NCBI GenBank assembly: GCA_900540705.1
Contig: UQGR01000025.1
Location: 1-30,039 of the forward strand
Reading direction: 5' to 3'
Source of the DNA: an uncultured Mollicutes bacterium
GTDB taxonomy: Bacteria > Bacillota_I > Bacilli_A > Acholeplasmatales > Anaeroplasmataceae
DNA: 30,039 nucleotides
Shown: one piece after another, positions 15,670-24,269 of the stretch
Layout: each line of letters opens with the position of its first letter
Numbering within the stretch: the stretch's first letter is position 1
The notes under the pieces: model-generated
Told to the model about the DNA's origin: nothing
The model's database searches: none
The model's input: only the letters and a program-made list of their open reading frames with translations
Made by a program: the position numbers and the translations under genes

Positions 15670-17020
15670 CACTTCGATAATAGAAATTAAGTAGATAATA
15701 AAGAATAAGCACGGCTCCTAAAGGTAGGAGCTTTTTCCATTCCATCTTAAATCTGACACAATGATTTGCAAAGAAAAATAAAAATAAGAATTTTGTAATA
15801 TTCCCTACAATAATACTAATTAAAAAGCCAGTAAAGCTATAGAAGTAGGTCAAAATAAAGATTAAGGTTAGAATCAGAATGGAACAGACGATGGAGGAAA
15901 TGAGTAGCTTTTTCTCCTCCTTATAGGCTTGAAGAATGATCACAAAGATAGGATTAAAATAAGAAAAAATATAAAAAATAGCTAGCTTAGTTGCAATTTC
16001 TGCAGAGGAGGAGTCGCCATACATCAAGTTGAGTGTTTCTGCTGCATAGAATGAACAGATGATGAAGTTGAAGGCCGCTATAATGATACAAATGAAAAAA
16101 GCTTTAGATAAAATTGCCGATAAGGCTTTGGGATTGTTTCGGTTTTTGGTGATTTTAGGAAAGGTAAATTTAGCAATGCTTAAAACCCCAAAATGGGCAA
16201 AAACTAAAAGAGGAATTGCATAGGAACAGACCTTTGTATAATATAGGGTTGCCTCGTATAAATCATACCCCTGTAGACCAATGGCATAGTAAAAAATTAG
16301 TGGCTCAAAATAGCCAGTGATTGTCATTACCAGCTGGTCTAAAGTTAGAGGAAGTGCTTGTTTTAAAATACTTTTTTCATATCCATTGGTTTTCACCTCC
16401 ATAAAATTAATTTTTCTTTTCCGCTTCACCTTGATAACTAGATAAGTAAAAGAAACCACCTCAGAAAGCATCAATGCAAAAAAACACATAAAAATTTTAA
16501 ATTCCATACTTTGATTTGCAAAAATGAACAGCATAGAAAAGGTCAAAACAAATTTGGCAATTTGTTCAAAAAAATTTGAATAATAGGTAGTTTTAAAGTT
16601 ATTATTGGCTTCCAAGTATCCCTTTAATAGGCCTGAGGTATTGGATAGATAGACTAGGGGGATACAGATTAAAAGCGGATAATAGATGAAACTGGTCTGA
16701 TATATAATTTTATAGATGGGAAAGGATAATAAGAGTAAAATAGAGATAACAGAGGAGGATACAAAGGTGATATTAAAGGCGGATTTTAGGATGGTTTTAG
16801 AATTATTGAGCTTGGCAGCAACATTTTGATTTACAACTGTTGAAATAGACAGGGAGGATAGACATAAAACTAGACTCAAGGTTGGAAAGATAAGAGACAT
16901 AATTCGCATGCCCTCAATCGTTAAAATTCTTGTCAATAATATTTTATAGATGAGCCCTAAAAGCTTAATTATTGTACCTACAACCAAAATTACTTCAATA
17001 TTTGTCAGTTTTTTTTTCAT
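15560..17020 (-). CDS. SpoVB-like MOP-superfamily flippase (polysaccharide/lipid II transporter)
   Basis: 486 residues with about 14 hydrophobic helices through the length, the architecture of MATE/MOP exporters. The N-terminal pattern (KLLGLIYKILLTRILTIEGMRIMSLIFP) and SGLLKGYLEANNNFKTTYYSNFFEQIAKF fit the SpoVB/MurJ-Amj-type branch found in spore formers. Bacillus SpoVB is needed for the spore cortex and relatives flip lipid-linked wall precursors. The start has AAGGTTGAT before ATG. It sits between a DUF421 gene and apt, as in the Bacillus spoVB area. A SpoVB role is inferred from family and synteny, and a general wall-lipid flippase role is also possible. The 3' end overlaps yrbG-like by 110 bases. 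Confidence 0.8.
   Translation of the reverse strand: MKKKLTNIEVILVVGTIIKLLGLIYKILLTRILTIEGMRIMSLIFPTLSLVLCLSSLSISTVVNQNVAAKLNNSKTILKSAFNITFVSSSVISILLLLSFPIYKIIYQTSFIYYPLLICIPLVYLSNTSGLLKGYLEANNNFKTTYYSNFFEQIAKFVLTFSMLFIFANQSMEFKIFMCFFALMLSEVVSFTYLVIKVKRKRKINFMEVKTNGYEKSILKQALPLTLDQLVMTITGYFEPLIFYYAIGLQGYDLYEATLYYTKVCSYAIPLLVFAHFGVLSIAKFTFPKITKNRNNPKALSAILSKAFFICIIIAAFNFIICSFYAAETLNLMYGDSSSAEIATKLAIFYIFSYFNPIFVIILQAYKEEKKLLISSIVCSILILTLIFILTYFYSFTGFLISIIVGNITKFLFLFFFANHCVRFKMEWKKLLPLGAVLILYYLLNFYYRSVTTLALSTLACGLLVLLLYFRFFGNKKVYFHGERHK
15714..15736 (+). terminator. Terminator of the DUF421 gene, inside the spoVB-like gene
   Basis: A perfect 7-bp stem GCTCCTA / TAGGAGC with loop AAGG, then five T's, lies 44 bases after the DUF421 stop and within the antisense coding sequence of the SpoVB-like protein. 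Confidence 0.65.
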
Positions 17021-17084
17021 TTCATCAACCTTTTTTAGATAAATATATGTTATAATTAAATATATGTGCTGGAGGTTTTTATTT

Positions 17085-17606
17085 ATGAATTTAAAGGATT
17101 ATGTTGCAAGTATTTTAGACTATCCAAAAAAAGGGATTGTTTTTAGAGATATTACTCCTTTGATGGGAGATGGAAAAGCATATAAATATTCTGTAGATCA
17201 AATTACAGAATTTGCAAGAGGAAAAAATGCAACTATGATTGTTGGGCCTGAAGCTAGAGGCTTCATTTTTGGTTGTCCTGTTGCCACAAATTTAGGTGTT
17301 GGCTTTGCCCCAATTCGTAAGCCAGGAAAGCTTCCTAGAAAAACCCTAGATGAGGAGTACGATTTAGAGTATGGGTCAAATACGCTAAGTATTCATGAGG
17401 ATGCCCTTCATAAGGGAGATAGAGTTGTTATCATTGACGACCTTTTGGCAACTGGAGGAACGGTCAAGGCCACGATTAAACTTTGTGAGCGTTTAGGGGC
17501 TCAGGTTGTTGGTGTTGCTTGCTTAATAGAACTTGTGGATTTAAAGGGAAGAGAGCTACTTAAGGGATATGACGTTTTATCCTTGATGGAGTATTCTGGA
17601 GAATAG
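17085..17606 (+). CDS. apt: Adenine phosphoribosyltransferase
   Basis: 173 residues from ATG 17085, with GGAGG 9 bases upstream. Earlier codons from 17064 are not conserved-looking. The enzyme joins adenine and PRPP to make AMP (purine salvage, cytosol). The type I PRTase signature VVIIDDLLATGGT (114-126) binds PRPP. The APT N-terminal motif DYPKKGIVFRDITPLMGD and the adenine-side GPEARGFIFG are also present, with flexible-loop KPGKLPRKT. It stands directly before rel and dtd, the Bacillus apt-relA-dtd order, and they likely form an operon. A TATAAT (17051-17056) precedes it. Confidence 0.95.
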   Translation: MNLKDYVASILDYPKKGIVFRDITPLMGDGKAYKYSVDQITEFARGKNATMIVGPEARGFIFGCPVATNLGVGFAPIRKPGKLPRKTLDEEYDLEYGSNTLSIHEDALHKGDRVVIIDDLLATGGTVKATIKLCERLGAQVVGVACLIELVDLKGRELLKGYDVLSLMEYSGE

Positions 17607-17640
17607 TTAGGTAGGATTTGGTTTTAGGAGTTGATTTTAG

Positions 17641-19812
17641 ATGAGCGTAGGATATGAGGATTTATATGCCGTTACAAGTCAATATATTCATACCACTAAG
17701 GATCAGGAGTTAATTCGAAAAGCGTATGATGTTGCCGCTACACTACATGAGGGACAGTTTAGAAAAAGTGGAGAGGCCTATATCGTCCATCCTTTATGTG
17801 TTGCTATTATTTTGGCTGAGCTGCATGCTGGTCCAGCGACACTTTGTGCAGGACTTTTACATGATACAGTGGAGGATACGAAGGAAACCAAAGAGGATGT
17901 AGCTAAAGTGTTTGGTGAGGATATCGCATCTATTGTAGATGGAGTTACTAAGCTGACACAGTTGAAATTTGCCTCCTTAGAAGAAAAACAGGCAGAGAAT
18001 CATCAGCATATGCTATTGGCGATGGCTAAGGATATTCGAGTAATCATTGTAAAGCTTGCTGACCGCCTGCATAACATTAGAACCTTAGGTGCTTTATCTG
18101 CAGAAAAACAGGAGCGAATAGCGAAAGAAACGCTAGAAATTTATGCTCCGCTTGCGCATAAGCTAGGTATGTTCAAGATTAAAGCAGAGCTAGAGGATAC
18201 TGCATTAAAATATGTTGAGCCTGTTTGGTATGCAAAAATTATATCCCAAATTAAAAATGATACTGCTGTGCGGTTTAATAGTATTGATCATACGATTGCT
18301 GAAATACGGGAGTATCTAGAACCAGAAAAAATACCTCATTTTGAAATAAAGGGAAGAATTAAAAATACCTATAGTATTTATAAGAAGATGATTAATCAAT
18401 CCAAAGCCTTTGAAGATATTTATGATATATTAGCTATTCGTATCATTGTAAATACGGTTGGAGAATGCTATCAGGTTTTGGGAATTATCCATGCGCATTA
18501 TACGCCAGTGCCAAAACGCTTTAAGGATTACATAGCGGTACCAAAGCCTAATATGTATCAATCCTTGCATACAACAGTCATCAGTAATGATGGCTTGATA
18601 TTTGAGGTTCAAATTCGTACGGAGGAGATGGACCGAGTTGCAGAATTGGGTGTTGCTGCGCATTGGGCTTATAAGGAAAATGTGGAGTACTCTAAGGAAA
18701 AGGAGCAATTTGAAATTGCTTCAAAATTAAAATGGTATGCAGAATTATTACAATACTCTGAAGAAGATAAAAGTGCAGAGGCAAAGGATTTTGTTGATAC
18801 CATCAAAGAAGAAATTTTGACAACCAACGTCTATGTATATACACCTACAGGAGAGGTCATCGCTTTACCAAAGGGAGCTACACCTCTAGATTTTGCGTAT
18901 AAAATTCATACTAATATCGGAAATAAAACGGTAGGAGCTATGGTAAACAATCGGATTGTGCCACTGGAATATGAGCTTCAAAATGGGGATATTATTTCCA
19001 TAAAGACAAATAAGAATTCCTTTGGACCATCCGAAAACTGGCTTAAAATCGCCAAGACTTCCCATGCAAAGCATAAGATTAAAAGCTTTTTAAATAAGCA
19101 GAATCGGGATGTTCTTGTAGCCAATGGAAAGTCTTTGGTAGAAGAAGAGTTTAGAAGTAATCGGTTAACCCCAGATTTGACAGAGGATTTTGTCGTTACC
19201 AATTTTTCTAAAAATAATATCAACTCTCTTGAGGATTTATATTGTGAGGTTGGCAAGGGGGCTCTATCTGCCAAAACAGTAGTCAAGAAATATACAGGGG
19301 AAGGAAGAAACCATGAAGAGAGCTTGGCTAAACAAATTGAACGTTCTCAAAGAATTCTTACAACCAACTCAGAAACAGGTGTGGTAGTAGAAGGCTTAAA
19401 GAACCCACAGCTGAAGCTGGGGAGTTGTTGTAATCCGATTCCAGGAGACCCGATTATGGGTTATGTTACTAAGGGGTATGGAATAGTGGTACATCATCGT
19501 AGCTGTAAAAATGCAAGCTCCTTTGCGAAGGAACGCTTGATTTCTCTAGAATGGGCGACGAATCCCAATCGGAAATATCCTGTAAGCATAAAGATTACGG
19601 CAGTTACTAATAATAACCTATTAGTAGAAATAATGAATGTCGTTTCAGCAAATTGTCTATCCATCCTATCGATTAACGCAAATAATAATTCAAATTTGGA
19701 GACGGTAGTTAAGCTTAAGGTATTAACTCCAGATTTAATTCAGTTGGAAAAAATGATTGTGAATATGAAAAAAATCAGTTATATTCACAATATAGAAAGA
19801 GATAATCTATGA
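17641..19812 (+). CDS. relA: Bifunctional (p)ppGpp synthetase/hydrolase Rel
   Basis: 723 residues, full-length RelA/SpoT. The N-terminal HD hydrolase domain is intact (H50, H74-D75 in LLHDTVEDT). The synthetase domain (about 230-350) contains RFKDYIAVPKPNMYQSLHTTV, and the RFKD variant marks the bifunctional type. The TGS domain (about 395-460, VYTPTGEVIALPKGATPLDFAYKIH) follows. Near 595 comes a Cys-containing region (LGSCCNPIPGDPIMGY) with HHRSC, and a C-terminal ACT domain closes the protein. It makes and removes the stringent alarmone in response to amino acid starvation. AGGAG lies 13 bases before the ATG. It overlaps dtd by 4 bases (ATGA). Confidence 0.97.
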   Translation: MSVGYEDLYAVTSQYIHTTKDQELIRKAYDVAATLHEGQFRKSGEAYIVHPLCVAIILAELHAGPATLCAGLLHDTVEDTKETKEDVAKVFGEDIASIVDGVTKLTQLKFASLEEKQAENHQHMLLAMAKDIRVIIVKLADRLHNIRTLGALSAEKQERIAKETLEIYAPLAHKLGMFKIKAELEDTALKYVEPVWYAKIISQIKNDTAVRFNSIDHTIAEIREYLEPEKIPHFEIKGRIKNTYSIYKKMINQSKAFEDIYDILAIRIIVNTVGECYQVLGIIHAHYTPVPKRFKDYIAVPKPNMYQSLHTTVISNDGLIFEVQIRTEEMDRVAELGVAAHWAYKENVEYSKEKEQFEIASKLKWYAELLQYSEEDKSAEAKDFVDTIKEEILTTNVYVYTPTGEVIALPKGATPLDFAYKIHTNIGNKTVGAMVNNRIVPLEYELQNGDIISIKTNKNSFGPSENWLKIAKTSHAKHKIKSFLNKQNRDVLVANGKSLVEEEFRSNRLTPDLTEDFVVTNFSKNNINSLEDLYCEVGKGALSAKTVVKKYTGEGRNHEESLAKQIERSQRILTTNSETGVVVEGLKNPQLKLGSCCNPIPGDPIMGYVTKGYGIVVHHRSCKNASSFAKERLISLEWATNPNRKYPVSIKITAVTNNNLLVEIMNVVSANCLSILSINANNNSNLETVVKLKVLTPDLIQLEKMIVNMKKISYIHNIERDNL

Positions 19813-20264
19813 GAGTGATTGTTCAAAGAGCGCTGAATGCTAGCTGTAAGGTAGGACAAGAGATTACGGGGCAAATAGATAAAGGGTATATGCTACTGGT
19901 TGGCTTTGCTCATACAGATACAGAGGCTGAATTAAGGGTTTTAGCTAAAAAGATTGTAGGTTTAAGAATATTTGAGGATGATTTTGGAAAGCTTAATAAA
20001 AGCATAGGGGATATTGGGGGTTCCATCCTTGCCATATCTCAGTTTACGCTCTACGCAGATGCTAGAAAAGGTAATCGACCAGGATTTACGGAGGCTATGT
20101 CCTATCTAGAGGCAAATACCATGTTTATAAAATTTGTTGAGGAACTAAGAAGCTATGGTCTTAGGGTTCAGACTGGTGTGTTTGGGGCAGATATGCAGAT
20201 TACCTTTACCAACGTTGGTCCAACCACCATTATTTTAGATAGCAAAGAGCTGATGGGAAAATAG
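19809..20264 (+). CDS. dtd: D-aminoacyl-tRNA deacylase
   Basis: 151 residues, full length. Dtd removes D-amino acids (and glycine from tRNA-Ala) from mischarged tRNAs in the cytosol. The two hallmark motifs are seen: SQFTLYADARKGNRPGF (77-93) and the Gly-cisPro motif NVGPTT (135-140). MRVIVQRALNASC is the usual N-terminus. Its ATG overlaps the rel stop, giving translational coupling, and the apt-rel-dtd order is conserved in Bacillus. Confidence 0.96.
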   Translation: MRVIVQRALNASCKVGQEITGQIDKGYMLLVGFAHTDTEAELRVLAKKIVGLRIFEDDFGKLNKSIGDIGGSILAISQFTLYADARKGNRPGFTEAMSYLEANTMFIKFVEELRSYGLRVQTGVFGADMQITFTNVGPTTIILDSKELMGK

Positions 20265-20297
20265 GTAAGCTTTTGGTTTTATGTTAGGAGAGAGAAA

Positions 20298-22004
20298 ATG
20301 AAGCCATATGGATTTAATGAAAAGGAATATACGGATTTAAATAGCTTGGGTATAGATTTTGCTGGAAATCTGGACTTGGCTTTAGAGGCAATCCAGCAGA
20401 AGGCTTTTTTGAAGTTTGTAAAAAAATTTAAAGCATTTAAAAAACAAGTCCTCCAAATTTTATATGAAACGAGATATCTACAGAATGCCCTCACATTTAT
20501 CATCTATACCATCACAGAAGAGCACATTCTAATGATTGGTGCTAGAAGGTATTCCTCCTTTGATTCTGTCTATAAGGATTTGAAGACGAATGAAGCGATG
20601 GAGGCCTTTATACGGGAAAAGGGCTTTTCTAAAACAATTTTATCAACGATTGAAGACGAAAAATTAAGAATGAATTTAATTACCCTAGAGAATAATTTCA
20701 GTGAAGAATTTGCGGTGGATTTTATTTTTAATTATTTTCAATATGATGAGATTGATAGCCTCGAACAGTATATAAAGCCTATCCTTTTAGAGGAAAAGGA
20801 TCCTTTTAAAAGGACTTTGCGTCTATTTAAAAATCGTGAGTTTTTACTGCATCTAGGACATAAATTTTATTTGAAGGATATCCTAGAGTTGAAGCATCGA
20901 GGTACACCAGTATTTGCTGGACTTAAGCTTCTTATTGAGGAGCTCCCTTTAGAAACGATAGAAAAAATCATTCAGCCTAAATTTTGTTTAGACCTATTGG
21001 AGCACTTAAAATTTTATAAATTTAAAAGTACAGATGCTAAGCTGTTGCGGTATAATTTGAAGAAATATCGCAAAAAGATCAATAAGAAAAAAGAAAAATT
21101 TAAGGATATTCTTCATAAAATAGATTTTTATGAAAAATTATTTGATAGTTATCTAGAGTTTGTGGATTTATTTAAAAAAGGCGAAATTATACTTAAGGAA
21201 AGAGATTCTGGATATGATCCAATGTTCCCGTATTGTGATACCTATGTAGGGGAGCAGTATACTTTGGATAACGATATCGAGTTAGATAGAACGGCAAGAG
21301 AATACACGCCTATAAAGCGTGAGGAATATAATTTAAGCAAACTAAATAAATCCTTAAGAAATCATAAGTATTTTACAGTTTGGCTGTTGGTTCTTACAAT
21401 CCTAACCGTCTTATACTATCCTGTGGTTCTCCTCTTTCATTTTATACAGGAGAAGAATTCTGGGGAAATCCTTCAGGAAGCGCTGGTTAGCTTGGATTTT
21501 TCCAATATAGTTAATATCATATGTATTTCAGGGGCTGCCTTGGCGTTTATAATTGCCTTATTTGTGTTTGGTATTCGGTTCAATGCTAAGTCAAAGTATA
21601 ATGGGCTTTGTCGTTTAAAATACTACCAAAATAATGAATCTATTTTGGTGGAAAATCAACAGAAGGACTATGAGCATTTGAAACAAAGAGAATTGAAATA
21701 TGCCAAGGCCATTGACCGATTTTATCGGTTTTATGGAAGCTTGGGTATGTTTGCGTTAGCCGTTGCTGTTTCTTCTATGGCTACCCTTTTGTGCTATGAT
21801 TTTGGAAGTAGAATCCTTTCAGAATTAGAACTAGGAGCTAAAGCCTTTATGGACAAAATGCTTTATTTCTTATTTATCCCTGGAAGTGCCGTCGCTGTTT
21901 TAGGATTGTTGCGTCATAAAAAAACCTCCTGGAGTAGTATATTTGCGTTTATGTTTAGTTTACTTGCAACGCTTTGTTTAATATATTTTGCTAGTAGAGT
22001 ATAG
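20298..22004 (+). CDS. Unknown 568-residue protein, soluble N-terminus and five membrane helices
   Basis: Not recognised. AGGAGAG stands 5 bases before the ATG. Residues 1 to about 360 are soluble, largely alpha-helical and rich in Lys, Glu, Phe and Leu (for instance KYRKKINKKKEKFKDILHKIDFYEK). The C-terminal 210 residues hold about five membrane helices: near 358-385 (YFTVWLLVLTILTVLYY), 398-422, 480-505, 520-540 and 545-568. No signal peptide is present, so the long N-terminal part should face the cytosol. It lies between dtd and rimO in the same direction with gaps of 33 and 9 bases, suggesting co-expression with housekeeping genes. It could be a membrane-bound helical-repeat adaptor, but no motif supports a function. 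Confidence 0.7.
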   Translation: MKPYGFNEKEYTDLNSLGIDFAGNLDLALEAIQQKAFLKFVKKFKAFKKQVLQILYETRYLQNALTFIIYTITEEHILMIGARRYSSFDSVYKDLKTNEAMEAFIREKGFSKTILSTIEDEKLRMNLITLENNFSEEFAVDFIFNYFQYDEIDSLEQYIKPILLEEKDPFKRTLRLFKNREFLLHLGHKFYLKDILELKHRGTPVFAGLKLLIEELPLETIEKIIQPKFCLDLLEHLKFYKFKSTDAKLLRYNLKKYRKKINKKKEKFKDILHKIDFYEKLFDSYLEFVDLFKKGEIILKERDSGYDPMFPYCDTYVGEQYTLDNDIELDRTAREYTPIKREEYNLSKLNKSLRNHKYFTVWLLVLTILTVLYYPVVLLFHFIQEKNSGEILQEALVSLDFSNIVNIICISGAALAFIIALFVFGIRFNAKSKYNGLCRLKYYQNNESILVENQQKDYEHLKQRELKYAKAIDRFYRFYGSLGMFALAVAVSSMATLLCYDFGSRILSELELGAKAFMDKMLYFLFIPGSAVAVLGLLRHKKTSWSSIFAFMFSLLATLCLIYFASRV

Positions 22005-22013
22005 GAGTTTCAT

Positions 22014-23321
22014 ATGAAGTTGTATATGCAAAGCCTTGGCTGTGCCAAGAACCAAGTGGATAGTGAAATGATTTTAGGAGCTTTACAAGATAATGTTACC
22101 TTAGTAGAGAGTCCAGAGACTGCAGAGCTTATTATTATAAATACCTGTGCCTTCATTGAGGCGGCTAAGGAAGAAGCCATTTCTGTCATTTTTGAAATGG
22201 TTGAATATAAAAGAAAAAATCAGGCCAAGCTGATTGTTTGTGGGTGCTTATCTCAAAGATATAAGGAAGAGATTGTAAAATTAATTCCTGAGGTAGACCG
22301 GTTTATAAGGATTGATGAATATCCTGAGATTGGAAGTATCATTAATCAGGTGATGTCTTCTAATTTCAATTACCAAAATCAGTTTAGTCCTTTAAACCGA
22401 ATCTATTCTACACCTAATTATATGAGATATGTTAAAATATCGGATGGTTGTATGAATCGTTGTGCATTTTGTGCAATCCCCTTGATTCGAGGAAAATTGA
22501 AAAGTAGACCGATAGAGGATATCGTTGAAGAAGTAAAAATGGAAGTGGCTTCAGGGGTCTATGAGATAAATTTGATATCTCAGGATACGACCAAGTATGG
22601 ATATGATTTATACCATCGTCTTGCGTTAGTAGATTTGTTACGAGCTTTGGTTAAAATTGAGGGAGATTTTAAGATTCGTTTATTATATCTTTACCCGGAA
22701 ATTGTAACAGATGAGCTCATTGAATTTATCAAGACTTCACCAAAGATGATGAAATATTTTGATATTCCGATTCAGCATAGCGAGGATAAGGTTTTAAAGG
22801 CTATGCTTAGAAGAAGCAATAAGGAAATGATTGTTACTTTATTAAATAAGATAAAAAGAGAGATTCCCTCTGCCACCTTACGCACGACTTTAATGGTGGG
22901 TTTTCCCTATGAGGAGGAAGAGGATGTAGATCATATGATTGATTTTATTAAGGAGATAGAGTTTGATCATATGGGAGCCTTCACCTTTTCCCTAGAGGAA
23001 AATACCTATGCATGTAACTATCCTAATTGTATCCCGGAGGATGTAAAACAAAGCCGGTATGAGCGACTTATGGCAGCTCAGGCAGAAATTGCCTTCGCCT
23101 TAAAGAAAAAGAAAATTGGCACGATAGTACAGGATGCTTTTATTATAGGGTATGATGAAGCTTCATATCTCTATGTTGCAAGGTCAGATGCATTTGCTCC
23201 TGACGAAATTGATGGCTGTATTTATGTAGCGGCAAAACAGGAGTTGAAGCTTGGTGAAAGAATTCGAGTGAAAATCTTAGATGCGGATGCGTATACTCTA
23301 ACTGGAGAACAGGTGGAATAG
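22014..23321 (+). CDS. rimO: Ribosomal protein uS12 methylthiotransferase RimO
   Basis: 435 residues. RimO adds a methylthio group to Asp of ribosomal protein S12. It is a radical-SAM enzyme with two 4Fe-4S clusters. The N-terminal UPF0004 domain contributes Cys10 (SLGCAKNQVDSE), Cys45 and Cys78, and the radical-SAM motif is C146-x3-C150-x2-C153 (CMNRCAFC). LISQDTTKYGYDLY and QHSEDKVLKAMLRR are typical for RimO rather than MiaB, as is the C-terminal TRAM domain (about 370-435). The ATG follows AGGAG. It follows the unknown 568-residue gene by 9 bases. Confidence 0.95.
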   Translation: MKLYMQSLGCAKNQVDSEMILGALQDNVTLVESPETAELIIINTCAFIEAAKEEAISVIFEMVEYKRKNQAKLIVCGCLSQRYKEEIVKLIPEVDRFIRIDEYPEIGSIINQVMSSNFNYQNQFSPLNRIYSTPNYMRYVKISDGCMNRCAFCAIPLIRGKLKSRPIEDIVEEVKMEVASGVYEINLISQDTTKYGYDLYHRLALVDLLRALVKIEGDFKIRLLYLYPEIVTDELIEFIKTSPKMMKYFDIPIQHSEDKVLKAMLRRSNKEMIVTLLNKIKREIPSATLRTTLMVGFPYEEEEDVDHMIDFIKEIEFDHMGAFTFSLEENTYACNYPNCIPEDVKQSRYERLMAAQAEIAFALKKKKIGTIVQDAFIIGYDEASYLYVARSDAFAPDEIDGCIYVAAKQELKLGERIRVKILDADAYTLTGEQVE

Positions 23322-23403
23322 GAAAACTATAGCATATCACAGAATATATGACGAAATCTTCTTAACAGATGGGATAAAATACTATAGTAAAGGAAAAAAT
23401 AAT

Positions 23404-23958
23404 ATGAAGTTGAATGTTGTTTTATATCATCCTGAAATTCCCCAGAATACAGGAAATATTATGCGAAGCTGTGTTGGATTTCATGCAAAGCTCCATTTGA
23501 TTAAGCCTTTAGGATTCTCCTTAGATGAGAAGCATTTAAAAAGAAGTAGTCTAGATTACTTTGAGTTTTTAGAATATGAGGTTTATGAGGATTACGAAGA
23601 TTTCAAGAAGAATAATCCTGGAAAGTACTATTTCTTTACAAGATATGGCCATCAAAGCCCAGCAGGTATTGATTTTACGAAATCTCAGGAGAATATTTAT
23701 CTAATTTTGGGTGCGGAGTCTACGGGGATTGCCTATGATATCTTAAAGGAAAACCTAGATAGCTGTTACCGAATTCCAACAACAAATAAGGTAAGAAGCT
23801 TAAATTTATCCAATTGTGCCGCTATTGTTCTATTTCTTGCATCTAGTCAGCTTCAGGATGCAGAGATTTATTCAGATGAGCCTGAGTGCTTTAAGGGGAA
23901 AAGCTTTATTGAGGATTTAGATGTGGAAAGTTTGACAAAAATACATAAAGAATATTAG
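23404..23958 (+). CDS. trmL: tRNA (cytidine/uridine-34-2'-O)-methyltransferase TrmL
   Basis: A 184-residue SPOUT methyltransferase that methylates the wobble base ribose of tRNA-Leu isoacceptors. Motifs: N-terminal VVLYHPEIPQNTGNIMRSC, the SAM-knot GAESTGI (103-109), and SLNLSNCAAIVLF (132-144). An N-terminal Arg in the NTGNIMR motif is kept. Length is slightly longer than the 155-160 usual because of a 25-residue C-terminal tail. AAAGGA stands 12 bases before the ATG. It is followed by trxA after 11 bases. Confidence 0.92.
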   Translation: MKLNVVLYHPEIPQNTGNIMRSCVGFHAKLHLIKPLGFSLDEKHLKRSSLDYFEFLEYEVYEDYEDFKKNNPGKYYFFTRYGHQSPAGIDFTKSQENIYLILGAESTGIAYDILKENLDSCYRIPTTNKVRSLNLSNCAAIVLFLASSQLQDAEIYSDEPECFKGKSFIEDLDVESLTKIHKEY

Positions 23959-23969
23959 GAGGAAAGATT

Positions 23970-24269
23970 ATGTCAGTAATTCATGTAACAAAAGAAAATT
24001 TTAATGAGGTAGTAAAGGAAGGAACCATCCTTTTAGATTTTTGGGCAAATTGGTGTGGACCTTGTCGGATGCTAGGGCCTGTTTTAGAGACACTTTCAGA
24101 AGAGGATAATCTTGTAGTGGGAAAGGTCAATGTCGATGAAGAAGAGGAATTATCTGCTCAGTTTGGTATTTCTTCTATACCAGCCTTATTTTTAGTGAAG
24201 GATGGAAAGATTGTAAATAAAACAGTGGGCTATCAGCCTATTGAGGCTTTAAGGGAATTTGTAAAATGA
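23970..24269 (+). CDS. trxA: Thioredoxin
   Basis: 99 residues, a minimal thioredoxin. The active site is WCGPC (28-32, with Cys29 and Cys32), inside the canonical LLDFWANWCGPCRM. The cis-Pro is in GISSIPALFLVKDG. It reduces cytosolic disulfides and takes electrons from the reductase encoded next. AGGAGG lies 7 bases ahead of the ATG. The stop TGA overlaps the trxB start (ATGATG), so the pair is coupled. Confidence 0.95.
   Translation: MSVIHVTKENFNEVVKEGTILLDFWANWCGPCRMLGPVLETLSEEDNLVVGKVNVDEEEELSAQFGISSIPALFLVKDGKIVNKTVGYQPIEALREFVK

Noticed and set aside
18430..18708. Minus-strand open frame in rel
   Set aside because: Shadow of the synthetase domain.
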